From: an uncultured Bacteroides sp.
GTDB taxonomy: Bacteria; Bacillota; Clostridia; Lachnospirales; Lachnospiraceae
Length of the DNA stretch: 64,000 nt
Assembly: GCA_945913015.1 (NCBI GenBank)
Contig: CAMECH010000002.1
Coordinates: 91,593-155,592 of the forward strand
Direction of reading: 5' to 3'
Every line of letters starts with the position of its first letter. Position 1 is the first letter of the stretch. Positions 27,557 to 34,419 of the stretch are shown here, piece by piece. A model generated the notes under the pieces. It was given only the letters and a program-made list of their open reading frames with translations, had not been told where the DNA came from and did not search any database. A program made the translations under genes and the position numbers.

Positions 27557-27812
27557 TCTGCCATCTGCCTATTCTGGTATAAAAGGTGACTTTAGGCAGA
27601 GAAAATGTGGATATTCATGTCTTTTTCTTGCAGTATTTCTGCCCATACCAATACAGAACGCCATCTATGGCAGAAAAATATCGTCGTTTATTCCAAATTC
27701 TTCTGCCCAAATCAATGTAGAAAACCTTGCTTAGGTAGAAAGCATCGTCGTATTTGCCTTTTCTCTCCAGTTTTTTCTGTCCAAATCAATAAAGAACACA
27801 AGCTTAGGCAGA
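27557..27812 (+). repeat. Degenerate tandem array of 37-38 bp units with inverted ends
   Basis: Four units at 27,564-27,600, 27,638-27,674, 27,702-27,739 and 27,776-27,812 start TCTGCC/TCTGTC and end GGCAGA/GGTAGA, so each can fold on itself. Start-to-start distances are 74, 64 and 74 bp. Units 3 and 4 are most alike. The intervening 27-37 bp also share ATCGTCGT, so the true unit is the whole 64-74 bp. Confidence 0.65.
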
Positions 27813-28136
27813 TAATGATTAATACCTTAAGAAGAACTCTCTTCCAATCTGTCAATCTCCGCAAATACCGATTGTATAATCACACAATTTAAGGGTTACA
27901 TTAGCTGTTATTTTTTATTAATAAATTCCATGCTAACCCTTATAAACACTAACTTTTCTGTATGATAGCTTTCCCTTATATATTCCCTTGTGATATATTG
28001 TGTTATATTGCATTACAAGGATTTGTGAATCCTCATAATATCAAAAATAAGGTCAAGAAAATTACATAATACATTATAACATAATATAAATGGGCTGTGT
28101 GAACTCAATGAAATGCTTTCTACTAGAATATCTGAC

Positions 28137-28156
28137 GCTTATTTGCTATAATAAGC
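28137..28156 (+). promoter_or_regulatory. Inverted repeat over a -10 box
   Basis: GCTTATT-tgctat-AATAAGC, a perfect 7-bp inverted repeat, overlaps TATAAT (28,147-28,152) about 60 bp upstream of the orphan gene at 28,216. It is a candidate operator. Confidence 0.4.
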
Positions 28157-28215
28157 AATGAAATGAAATTCTTATTTTCCTTTATATTGATAAGTAAAAT
28201 AAATTTGGAGTGGAA

Positions 28216-29052
28216 ATGGTTTTTAAAAATGTGTTTTGTTCAAAATTATATAAAGAGACTTTTTCAAAATATCTGAGAATAAATGAGACTACTCATGAAG
28301 ATGAAATTTTTGTTGATATGGCAGAGCCAATGGGGGATAAAATATCGTATTTGTATATGAAGAATGCACATAGCGTTTCTGACTGTAAAGCATTTGTAAC
28401 TACAACAGATGAAAGAGTTTTGATTGCGGTATATAATCTTTTTGGGGAATTCCATAAGTGTTATATAATAAATCATATTAGCTTATATAATATCGAGATA
28501 AAGAAGGTTTTTGGTGGGCAACAGATATCTTTTGAAGGACAATCACAGTATGGAAATGTGTCAATTAAAATGTATGTACCAAGCAAACAGTTTGGAACAG
28601 ATTTGAAGGCACAGGATGAGCATTTAAGATTATTTGTAGAGAATTTAAATAAAATAAAAGAAAATCCTAAATCTTTCATTGATGAAAGATGCATTATTTC
28701 ATCGATTGTTGAAAATGATGGATGGGTACACCGCTCAGATGATGAATTAATAATGAAATATTATAAGATGAAAAAAATCACAGAGCCAATTGATTGGAAA
28801 AAAGTTGCAAAGTCGCCTGTAAGGATTACGGATGTAGGTCTTGGTGGCGGAGAACGGTATGTTATACGCGGAAGTAATGGTATCGGAGAGTGTATTGATA
28901 TGATTACCGGGTCATGCAACATAAGACTTATCTACGGAGATGAAGGTGTTGCAGGTACATTCTGGGGTGGTGGAGATGGAAGAGTAACTATTTGCTCTGA
29001 ATATTTAGTACTTGTTTGTACTCTGGATGAATGTGATATTGAATTTTTGTAA
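28216..29052 (+). CDS. Hypothetical protein, no family recognised
   Basis: A 278-residue soluble protein with no signal peptide or membrane segment. It is AT-rich in codon use compared with core genes in this window. The C-terminal part is rich in glycine and beta-type sequence (ITDVGLGGGERYVIRG, GTFWGGGDGRVT). The ATG is five bases after GGAG; a GTG two codons earlier is possible. It is single, flanked upstream by a long repeat-rich interval and downstream by two GC-rich hairpins. Its setting suggests an accessory, possibly acquired gene. No function can be assigned. Confidence 0.7.
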   Translation: MVFKNVFCSKLYKETFSKYLRINETTHEDEIFVDMAEPMGDKISYLYMKNAHSVSDCKAFVTTTDERVLIAVYNLFGEFHKCYIINHISLYNIEIKKVFGGQQISFEGQSQYGNVSIKMYVPSKQFGTDLKAQDEHLRLFVENLNKIKENPKSFIDERCIISSIVENDGWVHRSDDELIMKYYKMKKITEPIDWKKVAKSPVRITDVGLGGGERYVIRGSNGIGECIDMITGSCNIRLIYGDEGVAGTFWGGGDGRVTICSEYLVLVCTLDECDIEFL

Positions 29053-29077
29053 TAGTGCTCGCTTTTCTCTTCAACCG

Positions 29078-29128
29078 AAGTAAGCGGGGTACAGATGCTG
29101 CTTTTCTTTATCCTGTACCCCGCTCACT
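29078..29128. terminator. GC-rich hairpin 1 between convergent genes
   Basis: AAGT-AGCGGGGTACAG / CTGTACCCCGCT-ACTT, about 16 paired bases, 26 bp past the stop of the orphan gene. A near-copy follows at 29,157. Confidence 0.6.
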
Positions 29129-29156
29129 TTCTCCTCCGCCGCCTGCCACACCTCCA

Positions 29157-29196
29157 GCGGGGTACAGAGACTGCAATTCGTGCATCTGTACCCCGC
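29157..29196. terminator. GC-rich hairpin 2 between convergent genes
   Basis: GCGGGGTACAGA...CTGCA / TGCA...CTGTACCCCGC. It shares the AGCGGGGTACAGA arm with hairpin 1 and lies against the stop of the minus-strand gene at 29,201. Neither has a clear T-run, so they may be a duplicated repeat element serving as a barrier. Confidence 0.55.
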
Positions 29197-29200
29197 CCGC

Positions 29201-29752
29201 TCAATTCTCCTTCACCTCATTTAATACATCATTTACTATTCTTCTCAGTTTCAATGTACCAAAAAAATCCAACACCGGAATAAACTGCATTATCACTTGA
29301 TTATTGGTAATTCCAATCCCTTTAATGTCACGCATATATTTTATATAACAATACCCATAAATTCCGCTTTGTATAATAAAAGAACAAGTTATTGCCACCG
29401 GTATCCAGACAAATATAATAAATATTCCTCTGGAAGCTGCTACAAGAACAAACCACATTAAAAAGCTATATATGTAATTAACAATATAAAACGGTACAGT
29501 TTTTAACTTTAACAGCAACCATGCTTTCCTTAGTTCTTCTATATTGTTGTGTTTCAATAGTTTTCTTGCACTTACAGCGCAAATCCAGCCATACATCTGT
29601 ATTGCTAAAACAATAATTACATATAACAAAATACATAACAATCCGCTTTTTGAATTGTATTTATTAGCAATAATAACAGCCATAAAAGGTGCCACCATAC
29701 TCACCATTAAATGCAAATACATCAGTAATACCAACATTCTTGCTTTTTTCAT
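29201..29752 (-). CDS. Four-TM membrane protein of unknown function
   Basis: A 183-residue protein with four hydrophobic segments (about 7-28, 38-60, 85-105, 112-135) and a short basic cytoplasmic loop (SARKLLKHNNIEELRKAW). The C-terminus is cytoplasmic and charged (KLRRIVNDVLNEVKEN). It is typical of small uncharacterised clostridial membrane proteins. The start has only a weak GGTGG site. Divergent from the nitroreductase gene. No function assigned. Confidence 0.65.
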   Translation of the reverse strand: MKKARMLVLLMYLHLMVSMVAPFMAVIIANKYNSKSGLLCILLYVIIVLAIQMYGWICAVSARKLLKHNNIEELRKAWLLLKLKTVPFYIVNYIYSFLMWFVLVAASRGIFIIFVWIPVAITCSFIIQSGIYGYCYIKYMRDIKGIGITNNQVIMQFIPVLDFFGTLKLRRIVNDVLNEVKEN

Positions 29753-29779
29753 ATATTTATTACCACCATTTTTAGAATA

Positions 29780-29808
29780 TTGTTTCGTCGTTATTTAAAT
29801 GGTAAAAT
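29780..29808 (+). promoter_or_regulatory. Promoter of nitroreductase gene
   Basis: TTGTTT, 17-bp spacer, TAAAAT, ending 51 bp before the start codon. Confidence 0.5.
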
Positions 29809-29859
29809 ATGATAGAAAAAAAGTCAACCTGCGATAAATCGCTCAGAATGGAGGTTAAT

Positions 29860-30390
29860 ATGTCTATTGATAATGATGTTTTATCACTGATTCAAACAAG
29901 AAGAAGCATCCGGAGCTTTAAGCCTGATATGATACCTAAAGATATTATAGACAAGATTATAACTGCGGGTACATATGCAGCAACAGGCAAAAATATGCAG
30001 TCACCTATTATTATTGCGGTGACAAATAAAGACGTAAGAGACCGTCTTTCCAAGCTTAATGCTGAAATCATGGGAAAGAACAGTGATCCGTTCTATGGTG
30101 CACCGGTTGTTTTGATTGTCCTTGCTGACAAATCATGTGTCAACCATGTTTATGACGGCAGCCTTGTCATGGGAAATCTCATGCTTGCTGCTCATTCACT
30201 TGGCATCGGCAGTTGCTGGATTCACAGAGCAAAGGAAGAATTTGAACGTCCAGAGGGGCTGGAAATTCTCAAATCACTTGGTATCGAAGGTGAATATGAG
30301 GGAATCGGTCATTGCGTTCTCGGCTATGTGGACGGCGATTACCCGCAGACTCCTGCGCGCAAATCTGACTGGGTCTACTACATCGAATAA
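29860..30390 (+). CDS. Nitroreductase family protein
   Basis: A 176-residue FMN-dependent oxidoreductase. The family opening (LIQTRRSIRSF), the FMN-contact region (AATGKNMQSP) and the late LAAHSLGIGSCWIH and GHCVLGY are visible. Substrate is not predictable; such enzymes reduce nitro compounds, quinones or flavins. The ATG at 29,860 is seven bases after AATGGAGG, the short form of the dispersed leader motif; a 17-codon upstream extension is less likely. Single gene with its own promoter and a strong terminator. Confidence 0.9.
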   Translation: MSIDNDVLSLIQTRRSIRSFKPDMIPKDIIDKIITAGTYAATGKNMQSPIIIAVTNKDVRDRLSKLNAEIMGKNSDPFYGAPVVLIVLADKSCVNHVYDGSLVMGNLMLAAHSLGIGSCWIHRAKEEFERPEGLEILKSLGIEGEYEGIGHCVLGYVDGDYPQTPARKSDWVYYIE

Positions 30391-30469
30391 ACGTGTGAGA
30401 AATAAGCAAAATGTGTAAAATAAGCCAAAAATAAAAATAGGCTGAGTACATACGCTGAGCAACAAAAAT

Positions 30470-30509
30470 GACCCGGCGCACTAAGCATCTCAACTTAGTG
30501 CACCGGGTC
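30470..30509. terminator. Bidirectional terminator
   Basis: A 16-bp stem GACCCGG-GCACTAAG / CTTAGTGC-CCGGGTC with one mismatch, followed on the plus strand by CCCTTTAATTTTT. It ends the nitroreductase transcript; the minus-strand EF-hand gene stops at 30,521, so it can serve both. Confidence 0.85.
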
Positions 30510-30520
30510 CCCTTTAATTT

Positions 30521-31735
30521 TTACACTGCAAAATCCACATGCTGTATGGTGCCCGCTTCACCATTTTCCTTCAGAAATACTCCTGTTTTTCTTATTACGG
30601 CCTGCACCGCATTATCCTCATCCCTCAAATGATACTGCGTTGAAGAATTTCCAAGATATACTGCGCCTACCCCGGCCTCCTTAAGACTTACCAGATTAGT
30701 TTCACCATTCTCATCAAAGCTCCATACTTTCAGTTTTTCAAATACTGAATCCGCTTCATCAATCCATCCGTTGCCATCTTCATCATACGCTGCAAGATCA
30801 GCAAACCCGTCTCCCGATTTTGTTCCAAATAATTCGCTGCCGTCATTGATGATACCATCATTATTCTTATCAAGCGCAAGAAAACCGCTGCCGTTTCCAA
30901 GCCTTGAAATCTCTTCATCTTTTCCGTCAGCATCAAGGTCAAACAAAAATTTCTGGTCACTGATTTTGGCTGTGTCCGCTCCGACATTAATTATAAGCGG
31001 GTCAACACAGATATAATCCTGCATTGACAGTTCCTCGTACTGTTCGCAGAAGGCTTGCGAAAGCCCCAGCTCAATATTAAAATTAATCTGTCTTCCGTCT
31101 GCCGTATTAACCATGCCTGTCCCTGCAAATGTGACCGCCTCCTGCTCAGAAAATATCGTCTGTGCAGCCGTCACTCTGGTAAGCGTTGAGCCACCTGAAT
31201 TTCCTGCGGCACCTGAAGGCACTAAAGCTCCTGAAGCCGGTAGTCCACCCGCCACACTCATCTCACCTGAAGCTGACGGTCCGCCCAAAAACCTCATCTC
31301 ACCCGAAGCCGACATTCCGCCTGACACTGACAATGAAGCCTGCTGAACAGGATTCTGTTTAGCGCTGTGACGCTCATGCTCATTCAAATCCTTTGAAAGC
31401 CGCTCGTATCTGCCGTACCTTCCCTTTCTTAATGCCTCAAGCATCCTTTCGATAAGCTCCAGCTTTAAATCATTGGTGTCTCCGATTCTTTCATCATACG
31501 ACACCTCCGAACTTTTTTGGATAATCCCGACATACACCGCAGCCGAATTACTCTGCTGTTTTTTTGAATCATCCTTCAAATCCCTAAGTTTCTGCACAAG
31601 AGACTTTCCATCCTCAGAAATCTGCAGGGCTGCTGCATCATCCTTCTTCATAACAGCGGATTCCTTCTCTGAATAGAGAAAACTTGAATAGACGCGGTTT
31701 GAACTTAGCCCAACCGCACTGTTGCCGATTATCAT
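30521..31735 (-). CDS. EF-hand/dockerin-like calcium-binding protein
   Basis: A 404-residue protein. The C-terminal half has repeated Asp-rich loops (FDLDADGKDEEIS, LDKNNDGIINDGSELFG, YDEDGNGWIDEADSVF) of the type seen at the ends of RTX-like secreted proteins, predicted to bind calcium. The middle (about 130-190) holds imperfect repeats around GGPSASGEMS. The N-terminal part is Lys/Glu-rich and helical (LVQKLRDLKDDSKKQQ). No signal peptide is seen despite a domain usually found outside the cell. The ATG at 31,735 follows AAAGGATGTGAG. Periodic repeats lie 120 and 340 bp upstream. Function unknown. Confidence 0.75.
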   Translation of the reverse strand: MIIGNSAVGLSSNRVYSSFLYSEKESAVMKKDDAAALQISEDGKSLVQKLRDLKDDSKKQQSNSAAVYVGIIQKSSEVSYDERIGDTNDLKLELIERMLEALRKGRYGRYERLSKDLNEHERHSAKQNPVQQASLSVSGGMSASGEMRFLGGPSASGEMSVAGGLPASGALVPSGAAGNSGGSTLTRVTAAQTIFSEQEAVTFAGTGMVNTADGRQINFNIELGLSQAFCEQYEELSMQDYICVDPLIINVGADTAKISDQKFLFDLDADGKDEEISRLGNGSGFLALDKNNDGIINDGSELFGTKSGDGFADLAAYDEDGNGWIDEADSVFEKLKVWSFDENGETNLVSLKEAGVGAVYLGNSSTQYHLRDEDNAVQAVIRKTGVFLKENGEAGTIQHVDFAV

Positions 31736-31851
31736 GGTCTCACATCCTTTCTCGTCCATGACGCATAAAATATCCGGCTTTGCAGATATACCCGCAAAGC
31801 AATGTCCTGCTGCCATCCGTGGCGCAGATAAAGCACATTTTACCGCGTATA

Positions 31852-31896
31852 CAGCTAATCCCGCAGCTAATTTCTCAGCTGATACTGCAGCATATA
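31852..31896 (-). repeat. Period-12 repeat series (CAGCTAAT-N4)
   Basis: CAGCTAAT at 31,852 and 31,864, CAGCTGAT at 31,876 and CAGCATAT at 31,888, exactly 12 bp apart, 120 bp upstream of the EF-hand gene. Possible regulator-binding array or chance slippage product. Confidence 0.55.
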
Positions 31897-32072
31897 AATA
31901 TAATTATGCTTTACGATTTTGATATCGGCATATTTCTCACAAAAATTAACCCTTCCAAAAAATATTTTCCAGCAAATCCACCCCTTTCATAGCATAAAAA
32001 AGCAACCGGAACATCTCTGTTTCGATTGCCATAATAATATCATACCTGATTTTGCATTACAATTATGTCGTT

Positions 32073-32122
32073 GTTAGTCTGTCGTTAGTTCTGTGTTAGT
32101 CGACTGTTAGTATGCCGTTAGT
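32073..32122 (-). promoter_or_regulatory. Five GTTAGT hexamers at an exact 11-bp period
   Basis: GTTAGT begins at 32,073, 32,084, 32,095, 32,106 and 32,117; the five bases between copies are unrelated. Fixed 11-bp spacing puts every copy on one face of the helix, as in direct-repeat sites of OmpR/PhoB-type response regulators (Bacillus PhoP boxes also repeat every 11 bp). It lies 31 bp past fic and about 340 bp upstream of the EF-hand gene. Confidence 0.65.
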
Positions 32123-32153
32123 CTTTCATCTGTTTATATCTCATTTTGTGTTT

Positions 32154-32777
32154 TTATTGTTGATGTTCAAAAAGACAGCTCTTAATCAAATTTTCCAACA
32201 TATCATTGCTGGCATTTGCTGATTTAATACTGGCAGCTATCATTTCTTCTTTTGAAACATCGGTAAAATCAATTTCAAATCTACCATTGTTCAAACATAA
32301 CTGCTCTATGTATATTCTCTGAGTTCTCCCATTGCCTTCTCTAAAAGGATGAATCATATTAATCTCACCCAAGTAATAAGCAAGTCGCTTACTCATCTCT
32401 TCCTTATCTGTTATATCAGCTAAGAAATTTTCTTTTTTCAGATTACGATATAAATCATCAAATTGGCTTTCAATAAACTGCACCAAACAGAAAATTGTTC
32501 CTTTAGAAATATCAACCGTTCTTGTCTTGCCTGCCCAAGAATAGACATCACTGAATAAATGCTTATGTATAGAACAAAGGTGTTTAAAAGAGAAATCACC
32601 TGTAACACCTTGATTGACAAGTTCTGCCTGACGTACTGCTGAATAGTCTCTTTCAGCCTCGTGCAATGTGTCTGAATCTCTTATATCCAGCTTATTCTTT
32701 AATACATTTGTTCCCGGATAACAGTATTTAGCATCCTGTTCATCATCATAGAAATAATCATACTCTTGATCTTTCAA
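32154..32777 (-). CDS. fic: Fic-domain AMPylase toxin
   Basis: A 207-residue Fic protein. The active-site loop HPFREGNGRTQR (143-154) matches HPFx(D/E)GNGR with the catalytic His143; the preceding flap region (GKTRTVDISKG) is also typical. Fic enzymes transfer AMP from ATP to a target, often DNA gyrase or topoisomerase IV for toxin types. No inhibitory motif is seen inside the protein, and the partner gene upstream supplies a candidate antitoxin, so this is a class I arrangement. The start is TTG at 32,777, inside the antitoxin gene; there is no in-frame ATG before the domain, so translation is probably coupled and weak. Confidence 0.88.
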   Translation of the reverse strand: MKDQEYDYFYDDEQDAKYCYPGTNVLKNKLDIRDSDTLHEAERDYSAVRQAELVNQGVTGDFSFKHLCSIHKHLFSDVYSWAGKTRTVDISKGTIFCLVQFIESQFDDLYRNLKKENFLADITDKEEMSKRLAYYLGEINMIHPFREGNGRTQRIYIEQLCLNNGRFEIDFTDVSKEEMIAASIKSANASNDMLENLIKSCLFEHQQ

Positions 32778-32946
32778 CCTGCTTCTTGGATACTCTGTAT
32801 TTCTTATTTAATTCTGTAATTGCATCTGCTGCGGAAACCTTCTTAACTAAGACATCTCTTACTCTTTGACGGCATTCTGCATCAAATGGCATACTCTCCA
32901 TTTTGAAGCTGGATTCAATACTACTTACTCTTCTATCAATTGTCAT
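32758..32946 (-). CDS. Fic antitoxin (VbhA-like)
   Basis: A 62-residue protein just upstream of fic, overlapping it by 20 bases. Its layout matches the VbhA antitoxin: an inhibitory helix with S-x-x-x-E (S13-F-K-M-E17; the usual following Gly/Asn is Ser here), then a small helical domain (VRDVLVKKVSAADAITELNK). In this class the antitoxin Glu blocks ATP positioning in the Fic site. The ATG follows GGAG. The promoter region has three direct repeats that may serve self-repression. Confidence 0.75.
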   Translation of the reverse strand: MTIDRRVSSIESSFKMESMPFDAECRQRVRDVLVKKVSAADAITELNKKYRVSKKQVERSRV

Positions 32947-32997
32947 ACACGTATCCTTTCTCCTTTCTCTTTCACAGAAAGGTATTTACTCCTTTAT

Positions 32998-33028
32998 AGT
33001 ATACCACAAAATACTACATCCATACTAC
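32998..33028 (-). promoter_or_regulatory. fic operon promoter region with direct repeats
   Basis: On the minus strand GTAGTAT (33,022-33,028), GTAGTAT (33,011-33,017) and GTGGTAT (33,001-33,007) are spaced 11 and 10 bp, the last running into a -10-like TATACT (32,998-33,003). AGTAT...ATACT is also an inverted repeat. A likely autoregulatory site of the toxin-antitoxin pair. Confidence 0.5.
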
Positions 33029-33051
33029 AATTTTTAGCATTATAAATAACG

Positions 33052-33065
33052 AACACCTCAGTGTT
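33052..33065 (-). terminator. Weak hairpin after the AI-2E permease gene
   Basis: A 5-bp stem AACAC / GTGTT followed on the minus strand by CGTTATTTAT. It is the only termination candidate before the fic promoter. Confidence 0.3.
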
Positions 33066-33087
33066 AATCCACCACCTGAAATATATT

Positions 33088-34380
33088 TTATTCCATGTAT
33101 TTAATTTTATTTGACTCAGTATCAAGGCTTTCAGCTTTAATGTAGCTTTCAGTGTCAGTCGGCAGGTCTCTCTTCTTAAGCTTGTTGCTTACTATTTCCC
33201 CTGCAATATAATAGATAACCGCAAATGTAGGCACACCTAGAAGCATTCCTCCAAAGCCGAATATTCCTCCGGCTATAAGAATTGAAAACACAACCCAGAA
33301 TGGGGAAAGCCCCGTAGAATCTCCAAGAATCTTGGGACCTATAATATTACCGTCAAGCTGCTGAAGCACAAGAATAAATATAACAAAGTAAAGTCCCTTG
33401 ATAGGATTTGCAAGCGCAATAATAATAAAACTCGGCACAGCTCCTATATATGGTCCAAAAAACGGAATCACATTTGTTACACCTACAATAACGCTCACCA
33501 GTATCGGATACGGCATGCGTAGTATCACAAGTCCGATATAACACAGCAGCCCGATAATAAGAGAATCAATTATTTTTCCGGTTATAAATCCTCCAAATAT
33601 CTCGTTACTCTTTCTTGCAGTGTGTATTATTATATTGCCTTTCTTTGCATCAAACAGCGTGTAAATAATCTTCTTTAACTGTCCTATAAAACGTTCCTTG
33701 CTTGCAAGCAGATATACGGATACTATGATTCCGACAAAAAGATTTATCACCAGCTTTGCCACGCTTACGACTCCGGTCGTAATAGAGACAATATAAGTAT
33801 TTGCCTGCGGAAGCAGCTGCTCTTCAATCCACGTTTTCACAAACTCGGTGCTTGCTACAATACTTTGTTCAATCACCTGTGAAATCTGGGTATTCCCTTT
33901 TGATATATTATCTACCCATGCAAGAAATGAATTAATCTCATCAGGGAGATTGCCCATGACGCCCTGTATACTCTCTATAATCTGCGGAATAATAAGTTCA
34001 AGCAGAAATACTATAATAAATATAAGCAGCATAAGTGCACAGAATATGCCTATTCCTCTTGCAGCCTTTTTCGCCGCTTTTTCTTTCTTAATCCCCGGTG
34101 CCACAAAACGCATAAACGCATTTTCCACAGTCATCATCACAGGATTTACTACATACGCAAGTACTATACCGATAATAAACGGCTGCATTATAGTCATCAG
34201 TTTGTTCCATATCTTTGCAAATCCGCTGTATCTGTAGACAATGAAGAACAGCAGTATACATATAAAAAATGCTGCAACGGCCATAGACGCAATCACTGCG
34301 TATTTCTGAATGTCATATTTACTTTTTTTCCTATTTTCCGTTCCGGTCTGAATTTCATCAGTTCTCATTTCTTCATTCAT
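33088..34380 (-). CDS. AI-2E (PerM) family membrane transporter
   Basis: A 430-residue membrane protein of the AI-2E/PerM family, with about seven or eight TMs. An N-terminal pair of TMs (about 28-52 and 60-85) is followed by a hydrophilic helical region (IIESIQGVMGNLPDEINSFL) and a C-terminal bundle with the family motif PFFGPYIGAVPS and GPKILGDSTGLSP. Members have been linked to autoinducer-2 export or to Na+/H+ exchange; substrate here is unknown. The ATG at 34,380 is eight bases after AAAGGGG. It lies 39 bp after the SulP gene, so is probably co-transcribed. Confidence 0.9.
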   Translation of the reverse strand: MNEEMRTDEIQTGTENRKKSKYDIQKYAVIASMAVAAFFICILLFFIVYRYSGFAKIWNKLMTIMQPFIIGIVLAYVVNPVMMTVENAFMRFVAPGIKKEKAAKKAARGIGIFCALMLLIFIIVFLLELIIPQIIESIQGVMGNLPDEINSFLAWVDNISKGNTQISQVIEQSIVASTEFVKTWIEEQLLPQANTYIVSITTGVVSVAKLVINLFVGIIVSVYLLASKERFIGQLKKIIYTLFDAKKGNIIIHTARKSNEIFGGFITGKIIDSLIIGLLCYIGLVILRMPYPILVSVIVGVTNVIPFFGPYIGAVPSFIIIALANPIKGLYFVIFILVLQQLDGNIIGPKILGDSTGLSPFWVVFSILIAGGIFGFGGMLLGVPTFAVIYYIAGEIVSNKLKKRDLPTDTESYIKAESLDTESNKIKYME

Positions 34381-34419
34381 ACATGACACCCCTTTTAAAT
34401 CCGCTGTTTAATCCTCAGC

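Larger units (their letters stand above)
27354..28215. other. Non-coding interval with inverted and tandem repeats
   Basis: About 860 bp with no credible gene. It holds a GC-rich inverted repeat at 27,426-27,467 (GAATACAGCC / GGCTGTATTTC), a degenerate tandem array at 27,557-27,812, a small hairpin AGGATT-tgtg-AATCCT at 28,018-28,033, and a TATAAT at 28,147-28,152 inside an inverted repeat that may be the promoter of the next gene. Open frames here are short and lack ribosome sites. Confidence 0.6.
31736..32153. other. Upstream region of the EF-hand gene with periodic repeats
   Basis: A 418-bp gap without a gene. It holds a period-12 CAGCTAAT series (31,852-31,896) and a period-11 GTTAGT series (32,073-32,122). 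Between them is AT-rich sequence without a clear promoter. Confidence 0.6.

Noticed and set aside
27557..27812. CRISPR array
   Set aside because: Units of 37-38 bp with 27-37 bp gaps look CRISPR-like, but the units are far from identical, the gaps share sequence with each other, and no cas gene is nearby.
32073..32122. Plasmid-type iterons marking a replication origin
   Set aside because: The hexamers are short, the period of 11 is below that of usual iterons, and no replication initiator gene is near.
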